In this document: one piece after another, positions 1 to 9,112 of the stretch
Position numbering within the stretch: the stretch's first letter is position 1
How the letters are laid out: each line of letters begins with the position of its first letter
Assembly: GCA_015065545.1 (NCBI GenBank)
Contig: SVQA01000005.1
Coordinates: forward strand, 62,001-126,000
Length of the DNA stretch: 64,000 nt
Direction of reading: 5' to 3'
Source: Oscillospiraceae bacterium
GTDB lineage: Bacteria; Bacillota; Clostridia; Oscillospirales; Acutalibacteraceae
The notes under the pieces: generated by a model
Told to the model about the DNA's origin: nothing
The model's database searches: none
What the model saw: the letters and a program-made list of their open reading frames with translations, nothing else
Made by a program: the position numbers and the translations under genes

Positions 1-819
1 CAGAGAAATATCGCTCTTTGCATCCTTGCCATACTCAACACCTACAACAGAAGAAATATGCTTCATAATATTCTGAACTGTATCAACAAGGAAGAGATTA
101 TCTACACCCTGCATAACGCAAGCAAGACGCTCAAGACCCATACCTGTGTCAATATTGGGATGGTCAAGGGGTGTATAGTTGCCCTTGCCGTCGCTCTCAA
201 ACTGGGTAAATACAAGGTTCCAAACCTCAACAAAGCGGTCACACTCGCAACCAACCTTACAGTCGGGAGAACCGCATCCCTTCTCAACACCACGATCAAA
301 GTAAATCTCGGAGCAAGGACCGCAGGGACCTGAGCCATGCTCCCAGAAGTTATCTTCTTTGCCCATACGAACCATATGAGAGGGGTCAACGCCTACCTTC
401 TGAGTCCAAATATCATAAGCCTCGTCATCCTCTTCGTAAATAGAAACATAGAGGAGTTCTTTGGGCATTTTGAGAACCTCTGTAAAGAACTCCCAAGCCC
501 AAGCTGTAGCTTCAATCTTGAAATAATCGCCGAAAGAGAAGTTACCCAGCATCTCAAAGTAGGTACCGTGACGAGCTGTGATACCAACTCGCTCAATATC
601 GGGAGTACGGATACACTTCTGGCAGGTTGTAACTCTTGTCCTTGGAGGAGTTACCTCACCTGTAAAGTATTTTTTCATAGGAGCCATTCCGCTGTTGATA
701 AGAAGAAGGCTGTTGTCATCCTTGGGGATAAGAGGGAAGCTCTGAAGACGAAGACAACCCTTTCTCTCCATAAATGACAGGAACATCTCACGAAGCTCGT
801 TAAGACCTGTCCACTGCAT
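1..819 (-). CDS. alaS: Alanyl-tRNA synthetase, N-terminal part (runs off the left edge)
   Basis: Charges tRNA-Ala with alanine in the cytoplasm. The reverse strand is open from an ATG at 819 to base 1, giving 273 residues that begin [10 protein letters not shown] and contain the class II core of AlaRS ([45 protein letters not shown]). About two thirds of the protein lies outside the window. A good ribosome site (AAAGGATGA) precedes the ATG. The gene stands alone behind a T-box leader and its own promoter, so uncharged tRNA-Ala should control it. Identification is secure. Confidence 0.97.
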   Translation of the reverse strand, partial: MQWTGLNELREMFLSFMERKGCLRLQSFPLIPKDDNSLLLINSGMAPMKKYFTGEVTPPRTRVTTCQKCIRTPDIERVGITARHGTYFEMLGNFSFGDYFKIEATAWAWEFFTEVLKMPKELLYVSIYEEDDEAYDIWTQKVGVDPSHMVRMGKEDNFWEHGSGPCGPCSEIYFDRGVEKGCGSPDCKVGCECDRFVEVWNLVFTQFESDGKGNYTPLDHPNIDTGMGLERLACVMQGVDNLFLVDTVQNIMKHISSVVGVEYGKDAKSDISL

Positions 820-845
820 ATAAATCATCCTTTCAATAATATACT

Positions 846-1098
846 GTAAAAATAAAAAACTCTTGCCCCTCAAAGAAAGGGACAAGAGTAAAATCCTGCG
901 GTACCACCCTGATTGACATATATAGAATACCTATACACATCCGCTCGAAGCCTTTAACGCAGACTGTACGCTATGCTCCTCGCACAGAGCTCAGGGGTGG
1001 CTGATACCGAAACTTTCAAAGCATCTTGCAGCCAAAGGATGCTCTCTCTGAATAAAAGTTTTTGGGGTATCTCGTCCCGTCAATGCTTTTTACATATC
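846..1098 (-). ncRNA. T-box leader of alaS (alanine specifier)
   Basis: This leader RNA senses uncharged tRNA and lets transcription continue into alaS. Reading the minus strand, the conserved T-box GGGTGGTACCGCAGG lies at 895-911 and is followed by a terminator hairpin. Stem I carries an AGAGAG bulge near 1040, and on its 3' side GCC followed by ACCCCTGAG fits a specifier loop reading an alanine codon. This agrees with the downstream gene. Exact stem boundaries were placed by eye. Confidence 0.9.
852..889 (-). terminator. T-box attenuator terminator of alaS
   Basis: A 12-bp stem (859-870 with 878-889, one G-U pair) is followed on the minus strand by a T-rich run. It overlaps the 3' side of the T-box, as expected for mutually exclusive terminator and antiterminator folds. 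Confidence 0.88.
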
Positions 1099-1105
1099 TA
1101 TGGGT

Positions 1106-1134
1106 ATTATATATTTTTTAGAGTGAAATGTCAA
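1106..1134 (-). promoter_or_regulatory. Consensus sigma-A promoter of the alaS T-box transcript
   Basis: On the minus strand TTGACA (1129-1134) and TATAAT (1106-1111) are 17 bp apart, a perfect consensus. The -35 box overlaps the last codons of the upstream membrane-protein gene. Confidence 0.85.
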
Positions 1135-1514
1135 TATGTTTTAGCATTACGTGAAAAAACTGAGATTAAAGCCAAAGCCATCAAATCACTTGTCATTGAC
1201 ACATCATAACCCAGCAACAGACTAAATATCATATCAACAGCAAGTACTCCTATAAAGATGTAATTATGCCAATTCTTCTTATAAGATACTATTGCCGATA
1301 CATTCAATAGGATGTTGAATACTATAAGTCCAATAAATATCCACAAAACCGTACTTGAGCTTTCTGCAAAATAACTGAATGAAAACGCTGCCATATATAT
1401 TGCACATAATGGAGAAACCTCAAAAAAAGGAACATTCTTGTACAAGCCGATAAAAGCAAGCAGAAGCACAATATTAATCAAAACAAGCTGGGAAATTAAT
1501 GAAACTTTTTTCAT
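1131..1514 (-). CDS. Small four-helix membrane protein of unknown function
   Basis: I do not recognise this 127-aa protein. It begins MKKVSLISQL and shows four hydrophobic stretches of about 20 residues (near residues 7-25, 38-55, 57-77 and 87-105), with short loops and no obvious enzymatic motif. A clear ribosome site (AGGAG) lies 7 bases before the ATG. Its stop codon lies inside the alaS promoter -35 box. It may be an inner-membrane accessory protein. Confidence 0.7.
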   Translation of the reverse strand: MKKVSLISQLVLINIVLLLAFIGLYKNVPFFEVSPLCAIYMAAFSFSYFAESSSTVLWIFIGLIVFNILLNVSAIVSYKKNWHNYIFIGVLAVDMIFSLLLGYDVSMTSDLMALALISVFSRNAKTY

Positions 1515-1599
1515 ATTTAAACTCCTAATTATATCTTGACAAATATACTCATCATTTTTATATTATAGCATATTCAATGAATAATCAATCCTTTTTAAC

Positions 1600-1637
1600 T
1601 AAAAATCATGAGGACGGCAGTTTACACCACCATCCTC
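1600..1637 (-). terminator. Terminator after the triple-module dockerin gene
   Basis: An 8-bp stem (1610-1617 with 1630-1637) is followed by a T-run on the minus strand, 14 bases past the stop codon. Confidence 0.75.
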
Positions 1638-1650
1638 TGTTTGTATTTAT

Positions 1651-3666
1651 TCAGTTTCTTGCAAGGAAATCCTCAAGAACAATAGAATCGCCTGTAAGGA
1701 CTTCGCTCTCTCCCTTTACTTTTGTGGTACCATACTCGCCGTCTCCGTAGTAATAGAACCACTCTCCTACATAAGTATATCTGCCGTTATAATCACTCCA
1801 CCAAGGCACAATGTCGGGGTCTGTTACATAAATCATCCCATCAAAATTACGAGTACCATCGGGATAAAAGTCGCTCTCACCCGGGTCATACCACTCTGTA
1901 GCAATATTACGAGTCTGAAGATGATCTCTGTAATGAGGAGCTTCGGGGTCAAAACCGCCGTCAAAATAATTGTTCCAGATAATCGTTGTAACATCTACAG
2001 GCACATCGTAATAGTAAACTCCCTCTACATCGCCCTTCTTAGCCTTGAGTCCGGGCCATTCGTCCTGGGCACCTGTACCGTCCCACCAGTAAATGCCTAC
2101 TGTGTCTATTTCTGCTTTGTTCCACTCCTGCGGTCTGTAGAAATAGTATCTTCGGGTCTGCACAGAGCCTGCGGCATTATCTTCGCGAAGGCTCTCAAGG
2201 TCTACTGTGTCGCCTGCAAGGAGTTTGCTTTCACCTTTTACCTTTGCAGTACCATACTCGCCGCCTCCGTAGTAATAGAACCACTCACCGACACTCCGAT
2301 TAACATGTTCGAAATCACCCCATGGATAAAGATCGGGGTCAATCACATAAATCATATTATCAAAATTCTCTGTACCTTCAGGATAGAAATCGCTCTCATC
2401 CGCATAGTAAAATTCTGTTCCGATTTCTATGGTATGATGAGCATCATCATAATAAGAAGCAGAAGGGTCTGCCCCGCCATCAAAGAAATTATTCCATATA
2501 ATAGCGGTAACATCTTTGGGAACATCGTAGTAATAAATGCCCTCAACATCCCCCTTATTCGCAGGAACTCCGGGCCAGTAGTCACAAGCATCTGTACCTT
2601 CCCACCAATAGATACCTGCGGTGTTGCCTGTGGTGGCAGTGGACTCATTAAGCCAATCCTCAGGCATATAGAAGTAATATCTGTTAGTACCGGGATGGGG
2701 CTTTTCGGGCTCAGGCTCTACAGGAGGACGCTCAGGTACTGTGGGATTTATATAGGAATTGCCGCAAGAAGGACAGACCTCCTCCACATTCATAGCACGG
2801 TATGTAAGAACTTCACTCTCGCCCTTAATTTTCGCTGTACCATATTCGCCGTTTCCGTAGTAGTAATACCATTCTCCGCCGAATCTGTGGTGTCCACCAC
2901 AACTTCCGCTCCATCCTGCATAAGCATTATAATCCACAATATAAATCATATTGTCAAAATTCTCTGTGCCTTCGGGATAGTTTTCGCTCTCGTCAGGATC
3001 ATAATACTCCGAACCGATATTGATGGTCTGCTGGGAATAATAATACTTCTCCTCGTAGATATCTGAACCGCCGTCTACATAATTATTCCAGATAACAACA
3101 CTGACATCCTTTGGAACGTCGTAGTAGTATACACCCTCTACATCGCCCTTCTTTGCAGGAATACCGGGCCAGGAGTCGCAGGAGTTTGTGCCATCCCACC
3201 AATAAATACCTGCGGTGTTGCCTGTTTTTGCGGTGTAATCATTATACCAACTTTCAGGCATATAGAAGTAGTATCTGTATGTTTCGGGGTTAGCCACAAA
3301 GGGTCTGCCCACAGAGGACATTTCAGGAAGCAATCCTGCAACAAATTTCTGCACAGCAGTTGCGTCCCTTACATTAACATCACCATTTCTGTCACCGTCA
3401 GCAAAAACAAGCTGAAGATCCTGGAGAGTACTGATTCCTGCAATACACTTTTGTATCATGGTAGCATCCCTGACGTTGACTGTATCATTAAGGTCAGTAT
3501 CTCCGAGCAAATGCTCAATCAAAGCTTCATCAACTGATGCTGTAGTTTCTGTATCAGTCAGTTCTGTGTCACCAACCTGTGCATCTGTAGCAAAAGCATT
3601 CATCGGCACAATTGGTAAAGCCATAAGTGCAACAATAATAACGCTTAAAATTCTTTTAAGATTCAT
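1651..3666 (-). CDS. Secreted dockerin protein with three tandem beta-rich modules
   Basis: Predicted extracellular and scaffold-bound, 671 aa. A signal peptide (residues 1-26, cut after AFA) is followed by a complete type I dockerin at about 55-113, with two Ca-binding repeats (VNVRDATMIQK and VNVRDATAVQK). Three copies of a roughly 150-residue module follow, near 131-287, 329-480 and 502-655. Each copy shares RYYFYMPE, AGIYWW(D/E)GT, a WPG motif, GDVEG(V/I)YYYDVP, IIWNN and a closing GEW(F/Y)YYYG-GEYGT-KGES. The WPG and IIWNN elements recall CBM26-type starch-binding modules, so starch binding is a reasonable guess, but the conserved C-terminal half is unfamiliar. A CPSCG motif sits in the first linker. 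No catalytic domain is visible. It lies 36 bp downstream of the U32 gene on the same strand. Confidence 0.85.
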   Translation of the reverse strand: MNLKRILSVIIVALMALPIVPMNAFATDAQVGDTELTDTETTASVDEALIEHLLGDTDLNDTVNVRDATMIQKCIAGISTLQDLQLVFADGDRNGDVNVRDATAVQKFVAGLLPEMSSVGRPFVANPETYRYYFYMPESWYNDYTAKTGNTAGIYWWDGTNSCDSWPGIPAKKGDVEGVYYYDVPKDVSVVIWNNYVDGGSDIYEEKYYYSQQTINIGSEYYDPDESENYPEGTENFDNMIYIVDYNAYAGWSGSCGGHHRFGGEWYYYYGNGEYGTAKIKGESEVLTYRAMNVEEVCPSCGNSYINPTVPERPPVEPEPEKPHPGTNRYYFYMPEDWLNESTATTGNTAGIYWWEGTDACDYWPGVPANKGDVEGIYYYDVPKDVTAIIWNNFFDGGADPSASYYDDAHHTIEIGTEFYYADESDFYPEGTENFDNMIYVIDPDLYPWGDFEHVNRSVGEWFYYYGGGEYGTAKVKGESKLLAGDTVDLESLREDNAAGSVQTRRYYFYRPQEWNKAEIDTVGIYWWDGTGAQDEWPGLKAKKGDVEGVYYYDVPVDVTTIIWNNYFDGGFDPEAPHYRDHLQTRNIATEWYDPGESDFYPDGTRNFDGMIYVTDPDIVPWWSDYNGRYTYVGEWFYYYGDGEYGTTKVKGESEVLTGDSIVLEDFLARN

Positions 3667-3702
3667 ACCGACAACTCCTTTTCAATATAACACTTTATAA
3701 GC

Positions 3703-4935
3703 TTATTTTTTCTTAACTCGCAGAAAGGAGCCTGCGGGGATTATTCTCTCACAATGAAGCTCTAGTCTTTGCATTGGGTGAGGTGTGGAGTCAACCTCTT
3801 CCCCATATTCGTTTATAAGTTTATTAGCTTTAACAACAAAAGGAATTCCAGAGGGAGGCAATACATCTACCTCGTCGCCAAGATAGAACTTGTTTCGTTG
3901 AGTAATAATACCGCCAAAATCGGTTTCTTCTTCGCAAAGTGCCACCAGATCATAGTGGCGGATATATCCGCCAGATGAGGTATTCTGACCCGGGGTTGTG
4001 CCAAGATAAAAGCCTGTGCTGTACTCTCTGTGGCTTATCTTCTCAAGTTCTTCTTTAATAAGAGGTGAAGTCTTGTAATCATCTTTAAGACCGCCCTCAA
4101 AGTATGCGTCAAGAGCCTGTCTGTACGCATTGGTAGCAACTGCCGAGTAGTAAGCGGTCTTTGCTCTGCCCTCAATCTTGAAGCTGCTGATACCTGCCTT
4201 CACAAGCTCGGGTATGTAATCAATCATACACATATCTCTTGAGTTATAGAGGTATGTACCGCCGTCAGCTTCCAAAGCAGGATAGAAATGACCCTCTCGG
4301 TTTTCCTCGTAAAGATGATACTTCCATCTGCAAGGCTGAGAGCAATCGCCGCGGTTGGGGTCTCTGCCTGTGAGGTATTCAGAGATAAGGCATCTGCCTG
4401 AAAAGCTTACGCACATAGCACCGTGAACAAAGCACTCAATCTCTAAATCCGCAGGGATTTTTGCACGAATCTCTGCAATTTCCTTAAAAGAAAGTTCCCT
4501 TGCCAGCACCACTCTCTCGGCACCTATATTGTAGAAAGCCTTTGCGGTTTCGCTGTTGACGATACCTGCCTGAGTAGATACATGCAAAGCTGTTTTGGGG
4601 GCATATTTCTTTGCCATTTCGAACACACCCAAGTCGGCAATTATAAGGGCATCTACCCCTGCACTTTCGGCAAAAGACAAAAACTCGGGGAGTTCTTTAA
4701 TCTGTGGCTCACGTGGAAGCACATTGCAAGTAAGATAAAGCTTTTTACCCAATGCGTGTGCATCCTTTACTGCCTGAGGCAGTGTTATTTCGTCAAAATT
4801 TTTAGGTGAAGTTCTCATTCCGAACTGCTGTGCTCCCACATAAACTGCATCTGCACCAAAGCGCAGAGCAGCAGAAAGTGCTTCGTAATCCCCTGCAGGA
4901 GCCAGAACCTCGGGTTTAATTATATTCTTATTCAT
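3703..4935 (-). CDS. trhP: U32 family protein, TrhP-like tRNA hydroxylation factor
   Basis: U32 'peptidase' family protein of 410 aa. Members such as TrhP work in prephenate-dependent 5-hydroxyuridine formation at the tRNA wobble base. It begins with the typical PEVLAPAGDYEAL, contains GADAVYVGAQQFGMR, and carries the family signature ECFVHGAMCVSFSGRC near residues 165-180, followed by CSQPCRW, whose cysteines belong to the presumed Fe-S site. Length fits the family. The start lies 2 bases beyond the mltG stop codon, so translation is probably coupled. TrhP and RlhA are hard to separate by eye, so the symbol is tentative. Confidence 0.85.
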   Translation of the reverse strand: MNKNIIKPEVLAPAGDYEALSAALRFGADAVYVGAQQFGMRTSPKNFDEITLPQAVKDAHALGKKLYLTCNVLPREPQIKELPEFLSFAESAGVDALIIADLGVFEMAKKYAPKTALHVSTQAGIVNSETAKAFYNIGAERVVLARELSFKEIAEIRAKIPADLEIECFVHGAMCVSFSGRCLISEYLTGRDPNRGDCSQPCRWKYHLYEENREGHFYPALEADGGTYLYNSRDMCMIDYIPELVKAGISSFKIEGRAKTAYYSAVATNAYRQALDAYFEGGLKDDYKTSPLIKEELEKISHREYSTGFYLGTTPGQNTSSGGYIRHYDLVALCEEETDFGGIITQRNKFYLGDEVDVLPPSGIPFVVKANKLINEYGEEVDSTPHPMQRLELHCERIIPAGSFLRVKKK

Positions 4936-4937
4936 TC

Positions 4938-6308
4938 TTAATCAAGTCCTGCTTTAGAAAGATTTGACTGATGTTCATACAGAGTTTCTGCGTAGAAAGA
5001 CTCACCCTCTGCAGAGTGACAGAAATATAGATAATCCGTATCTGCAGGCACCACAGCCGAAAGCAAAGCATTAGCCGAAGGTGAACATATTGCTCCGGGA
5101 GGCAGACCCTTGTTATCGTAGGTGTCGTACTTGCTCTCAAAGGTATCACGTATATCCTCGGGAACATCCTCCTGTGTCTTGTATGGATAGAAAATAGTGG
5201 AGTCCATACCCAAAGTATGAATATCATACTCAGGACCAACCTCAAGACGATTATGAATAACAGAAGATACTTTCTTCATATCCTCTTCATTAGCTGCCTC
5301 ACCCTGTACGATAGAAGCGATTGTTACAAATTCGTCAAGAGAATAAACGCCTGTATTTTCTATAACTTCTATGAGTGTTACAGGCTCGGAGTAGCCTTCT
5401 ACATCATACTCGTAATTATAAACTCTGTTTTGAAAATTATTAAGGAAACGGCGAATTGTCTGTTCGGGTGCTTCGTCAATATAGAACTCGTAGGTATCAG
5501 GGAAAAGATAACCCTCCAGCTTATACTCACGGTCAACATTTTCTTCTATCTCCGAGAGGAACTCAAAATCCTCGTCAAACTCGTCGCTGTTGCAAAGGCG
5601 AAGGAATTCTTCTTTGTCCTCTTCGGCAGTTACACCCTCTGTATAGAGTATCTCCACAAGCTCAAGAATATTGGTACCCTCGGTAATTGTAACCTCAATT
5701 GTGTTCTGTACATTACCTGTAAACTGCAGATAATTAAGAATTCCAAGATAATCTTTATTCTTAGGGATATGGTAAACACCGGGAGTAATATCGTCAGCCT
5801 TACCTGTAAGGTCTGCAAACATTTTGAAGAAAACCTTTGAATCAATTATACCCAAATCTTCAAGCTGGTCTGCAAGTGACTCAACAGTATAATCTGCCTT
5901 AACTCGCACAGTTACTTCTGTCTCGTCTTTTCTCTTGATTGCAAGGAAGTCGTTGCATCCGGTGACTAAAAACTGGGTAACAACAACACAAACCATAACA
6001 AGCATAAAAAGCCATGCAATACGGAAGGCTCGTTTGTTTCTTCCTGCCTTAATTCTTGCAACCTTTTTCTCTTCCCTCTTCTGACGGCGAAGCTCCTTTT
6101 TAGAGGCTTTTTCAATCTGAGCCTTTGTGGTTTCGTCGCTGAAGGAGGTTATCTCGTCAGAGAAATCTGAGCTTTCCTGATTTTGAGGCTTTACTGCTTC
6201 AGCGGAATCATCCTTGATGTTCATACGAAACTGCTCAACTCGTTCTCTGCGGTATCTTTCGACCTCGTCGTTTTTAGGATTTTTGGGATTATCCATATTA
6301 TTGTTCAT
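4938..6308 (-). CDS. mltG: Endolytic murein transglycosylase MltG (YceG-like)
   Basis: Membrane enzyme that cleaves nascent peptidoglycan glycan strands and ends their elongation. The 456-aa protein has a charged cytoplasmic N-terminus (about 1-95), one transmembrane helix (AWLFMLVMVCVVVTQFLV) and an extracellular YceG domain with GVYHIPKNKDY, LEGYLFPDTYEF, IASIVQGEAAN and KGLPPGAICSPS. An in-frame GTG 9 bases upstream would put the ribosome site (CAGGGGG) directly against the start, so I use the ATG at 6308. The gene is followed closely by the U32 gene, an arrangement often seen in Firmicutes. Confidence 0.93.
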   Translation of the reverse strand: MNNNMDNPKNPKNDEVERYRRERVEQFRMNIKDDSAEAVKPQNQESSDFSDEITSFSDETTKAQIEKASKKELRRQKREEKKVARIKAGRNKRAFRIAWLFMLVMVCVVVTQFLVTGCNDFLAIKRKDETEVTVRVKADYTVESLADQLEDLGIIDSKVFFKMFADLTGKADDITPGVYHIPKNKDYLGILNYLQFTGNVQNTIEVTITEGTNILELVEILYTEGVTAEEDKEEFLRLCNSDEFDEDFEFLSEIEENVDREYKLEGYLFPDTYEFYIDEAPEQTIRRFLNNFQNRVYNYEYDVEGYSEPVTLIEVIENTGVYSLDEFVTIASIVQGEAANEEDMKKVSSVIHNRLEVGPEYDIHTLGMDSTIFYPYKTQEDVPEDIRDTFESKYDTYDNKGLPPGAICSPSANALLSAVVPADTDYLYFCHSAEGESFYAETLYEHQSNLSKAGLD

Positions 6309-6333
6309 AAGAAACACCCCCTGCGGTATGTTT

Positions 6334-6915
6334 TTATTTTTCTGCTGTATGTCTTAAAAAGCTTTCGGTAATAAGTATGTCAACAGGTATGTCGTGCTGT
6401 TCTGCGGGCAAATCCCATTTAATAAAACTTGAGTAACACAGACCTGCAGTTGTACCCTTATAGTCCATAAGGAATCGATCGTAGTACCCTCCGCCAAAGC
6501 CCAGACGCTGTCCTTGCGGGTCAAAGCTTAAACCGGGCACAATACAAAGAGAATCGGAAAAATCAGAAAGCTCTCTGCATTTATCGGTATCAGGCTCCAT
6601 AATATCACGAAATCCTGCTTTAAGGTCACCTAAAGAATTTATAAGATAAAACTTCATAACTCCCTGACCTTCGCATTTGGGCACAGCGACTCTTTTGCCT
6701 AAGGTAAGAGCCGCACATATTATATCCCTTGTTTCTATCTCGGTGCTCTTGGCCACATAGGTAAGAATAGTTTTTGCAAGCATATATTCCATACTGCAGA
6801 GAAGCCTGCTGGCAATCTCTACATCCAAAGAACGTTTGAAAGAAGGGGTCATTTTTTCACGCATAGAGCGATAATGATTCCTCATCATCGCCTTTTCTTC
6901 TTTAATCTTACTCAT
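6334..6915 (-). CDS. 5-formyltetrahydrofolate cyclo-ligase
   Basis: ATP-dependent enzyme that returns 5-formyl-THF to 5,10-methenyl-THF in folate metabolism. The 193-aa protein shows the family hallmarks IVPGLSFDPQGQRLGFGGGYYDRFL near residues 128-152, split here as PGLSFDP, QRLGFGGG and YYDRFL, plus an N-terminal basic helix with RSMREKM. The chosen ATG at 6915 overlaps the end of the DJ-1 gene by 8 bases. An in-frame GTG at 6930 has no better ribosome site. One-carbon folate supply fits with nearby thyX, which also uses methylene-THF. Confidence 0.92.
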   Translation of the reverse strand: MSKIKEEKAMMRNHYRSMREKMTPSFKRSLDVEIASRLLCSMEYMLAKTILTYVAKSTEIETRDIICAALTLGKRVAVPKCEGQGVMKFYLINSLGDLKAGFRDIMEPDTDKCRELSDFSDSLCIVPGLSFDPQGQRLGFGGGYYDRFLMDYKGTTAGLCYSSFIKWDLPAEQHDIPVDILITESFLRHTAEK

Positions 6916-7462
6916 GGCACTGCATAGCACTGGTAAGCGAAGAAGCCTCCTCTTTGCTTACGAGCTCGGTTATAATAAGGGAAGCAAAATCCACGGTTGC
7001 ACCGGGGCCTTTGCCTGTTATAATCTTTCCGTCCTTTGTGCAAGGCTTTCCTGTATATTCTGCCCCTGCAAGCTCACCCTCAAAGCCGGGATAGCAGGTA
7101 GCCTTCTTGCCCTCAAGCAGACCCAAATGGCCAAGCACAGAGGGTGCGGCACAGATAGCAAAAATGTATCTGTCATTTTCATCACAGAAAGTAACAAGCT
7201 CTCTTACCTTGTCGGACTTATCAAGGTTTGTAGTACCGGGCATACCGCCGGGCAGAAACACCCCTATAAGATTATCGTCTGCAACAGCTTCGTCTATATG
7301 CATATCACAAATCACAGGAATGCTGTGAGCACCGCAAACATTAAGGTTTTTGTCTTCTGTTACGGCTACTGTTCTTATTTCAACGTTTACACGTCTGAGC
7401 ATATCAACGGTTGTGATAGCTTCAATTTCTTCAAAGCCTTCGGCTAAAAAACAATAAATCAT
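6908..7462 (-). CDS. DJ-1/PfpI family protein
   Basis: A 184-aa DJ-1 superfamily protein. It has the opening FLAEGFEEIEAI, the GGMPGT loop and the nucleophile elbow IFAICAAPSVLG with the reactive cysteine, followed by GKKATCYPGFE. Members act as glyoxalases, deglycases or thiamine-pathway proteins, and the substrate cannot be told from sequence. The ATG at 7462 has a GGGTGAT ribosome site. The TTG at 7474 lies upstream of that site and is rejected. It is coupled to the 5-FCL gene by overlap. Confidence 0.9.
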   Translation of the reverse strand: MIYCFLAEGFEEIEAITTVDMLRRVNVEIRTVAVTEDKNLNVCGAHSIPVICDMHIDEAVADDNLIGVFLPGGMPGTTNLDKSDKVRELVTFCDENDRYIFAICAAPSVLGHLGLLEGKKATCYPGFEGELAGAEYTGKPCTKDGKIITGKGPGATVDFASLIITELVSKEEASSLTSAMQCHE

Positions 7463-7486
7463 AAAATCACCCAAACTGATGTTATT

Positions 7487-8161
7487 TTATATTTTAAGAA
7501 TCTCGCAGGCAGTACTGTAAACATCCTTTGCAATATCCTCGATTGTTCGTGGAGCACTGTTTTCACTGCAAGGAATTACCGTCCAACCTTGATTTTCTGC
7601 GGCATAGAGTGCACTCTTGCGGCAAGCATTAAGAAAATCCACGTTCTTTTCGTGCAAATCCTTCTTTGACTCGTCGCTATGGTATCTGCCGCTCATAAGC
7701 TTCTGTGAAACCTCGGTAGGCATATCAAGATAAATAACACCGTCAGGCTTTGGAAGTCCGAGTTTTTCGTACTCAAACTCAGAAAGCCAGTTTATAAACT
7801 CACCCCATTGCTCACAAGGGAGCTTTGAAGTCATATATACCATATTTGAGGTTGTGTATCTGTCAAGCACAAAGAGCGTGCCTTCTTCGTAATCCTGTTT
7901 CCAGCTTTTGAGATAACTTGCAACTCTGTCTACAGCATAAAATGAAGCCGCCGCAAAAGGATTTACACAAGCAGGGTTATCTCCGAACTCACCGTTTAAA
8001 TACATCCTTACAGGTGCAGAGCCGTCACTTTCATAATCAGGAAACGAAAGTCTTTTAACCTTAAATTTCTCGGACAGTTTTTCCATAAGAAGCTTTGACT
8101 GGGTAGCCTTACCCGAGCCGTCAAGCCCTTCTATAACTATTATTCTACCTTTATTACTCAT
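7487..8161 (-). CDS. tmk: Thymidylate kinase
   Basis: Phosphorylates dTMP to dTDP. The protein of about 224 aa has the P-loop GLDGSGKATQ near its N-terminus, the DR(Y/F) motif LDRYTTSNM, and PDGVIYLDMP. It begins inside the end of thyX: ATGs at 8173 and 8161 both overlap or abut the thyX stop at 8163-8165. I prefer 8161 (MSNKGRIIVIEG) for its GGA-type site and because family members start there, but 8173 is possible. Being coupled to thyX puts dTMP synthesis and phosphorylation in one unit. The Ala in GKAT instead of GKST is a mild family variant. Confidence 0.88.
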   Translation of the reverse strand: MSNKGRIIVIEGLDGSGKATQSKLLMEKLSEKFKVKRLSFPDYESDGSAPVRMYLNGEFGDNPACVNPFAAASFYAVDRVASYLKSWKQDYEEGTLFVLDRYTTSNMVYMTSKLPCEQWGEFINWLSEFEYEKLGLPKPDGVIYLDMPTEVSQKLMSGRYHSDESKKDLHEKNVDFLNACRKSALYAAENQGWTVIPCSENSAPRTIEDIAKDVYSTACEILKI

Positions 8162-8162
8162 A

Positions 8163-8963
8163 TTATTTTCCATATTTTTCTCTTACTTCCTTTATTTTTC
8201 CGCAGGTCATAGCACCCTCGGGACAAGCACCTCTCATACAGGAAGGTCCGCTTTTTGCGAACATATTGGGAGCAACCTCTTTGCAAAGAAGGAGCATTTG
8301 GGAAGCGACCTCTCTTATTTCCCACTGGGCACGGTTGCAACAGCGGTGAGCAAAGAAATTCTCAAGACTTCTTACATTGAAGGTGCAAACAATTTTTGTT
8401 GTGCAGGCATTGGGAAGAATGTATCTTGCATCCTCATTCGCCTTTTTTATAAAAGCAGAGCACTGGGATTTATTGTCACTTTTAAAAGCTTCAATAATCT
8501 GAGCATCAGAGCCAACGTACTCTTTATCTGAAAATTCTCTTATGTACTTAACAGCAAGAGCATCACGAATATCAGAATATGCTTTTTTCTGTAATTCGAT
8601 TACCTCAGAGTAAACCTCCATGCAATGAGGGTCAGACTCAATCTCAGGAGGGGTTACAAACTCAAAGCTGTTACCATCAACATATCTCTGAGACTGCTGG
8701 CTGTAAGAAGCGATACGATGACGTACAAGCTGATGCGAGCAAGCTCTGGAAATACCTTCTATGCCGAAAGTAAAAGAAGCATGCTCTGTGGGACTTGCGT
8801 GACCCATATCTGCAAGCATCTTAATAAAAGCTGCTGTTTTTTCTTCTGTAAGACCCTCTTTGATGTTGCTGATTTCAGAGGGAGAATAGCAAAGCTTTGC
8901 AGCAGCGGCAACAAGCTCCTCAGGTGAGGGAGTATGAGCCAGAAGAGTAACTTTGATTGCCAT
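8163..8963 (-). CDS. thyX: FAD-dependent thymidylate synthase ThyX
   Basis: Makes dTMP from dUMP using methylene-THF and FADH2. The 266-aa protein contains the ThyX signature RHRIASYSQQSQRY (RHRx7S) and ends in a Cys-bearing tail (CPEGAMTC). Two ATGs (8969 and 8963) follow the AAGGAG site with spacings of about 4 and 10. I use the second, which yields MAIKVTLLAHTP. A good promoter (TTGATT-17-TATAAT) lies just upstream, inside the terminator of the phage-derived module. No thyA is seen in the window. Confidence 0.93.
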   Translation of the reverse strand: MAIKVTLLAHTPSPEELVAAAAKLCYSPSEISNIKEGLTEEKTAAFIKMLADMGHASPTEHASFTFGIEGISRACSHQLVRHRIASYSQQSQRYVDGNSFEFVTPPEIESDPHCMEVYSEVIELQKKAYSDIRDALAVKYIREFSDKEYVGSDAQIIEAFKSDNKSQCSAFIKKANEDARYILPNACTTKIVCTFNVRSLENFFAHRCCNRAQWEIREVASQMLLLCKEVAPNMFAKSGPSCMRGACPEGAMTCGKIKEVREKYGK

Positions 8964-9034
8964 AAACATATCACTCCTTAAAGTGTAAAATTTCTTTATA
9001 AGCAAAATAACTATACTTATCCATTATTGGTTTA

Positions 9035-9063
9035 ATTATAGCACACACAGTCAAAAAAATCAA
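9035..9063 (-). promoter_or_regulatory. Promoter of thyX-tmk
   Basis: Minus-strand TTGATT (9058-9063) and TATAAT (9035-9040), spacer 17. The -35 box overlaps the T-run of the preceding terminator. Confidence 0.7.
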
Positions 9064-9094
9064 GAAAGGCAGCCTCCTTTTTAGGAGACCGCCT
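9053..9094 (-). terminator. Terminator at the end of the phage-derived lysis module
   Basis: An 11-bp stem with two G-U pairs (9067-9077 with 9084-9094) is followed by a T-run on the minus strand, 18 bases after the holin stop codon. Confidence 0.75.
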
Positions 9095-9112
9095 ACTCTT
9101 TGAATTATTCTT

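Noticed and set aside
1921..3066. Plus-strand 381-codon open frame
   Set aside because: It is the mirror of the triple-module dockerin gene in another frame; composition and lack of a ribosome site mark it as a shadow.
5450..5560. Loss of a catalytic residue in MltG (SIVQGEA rather than SIVEKE)
   Set aside because: Gln at that place is, as far as I recall, usual in Gram-positive homologues and the following Glu is kept, so this is not evidence of inactivity.
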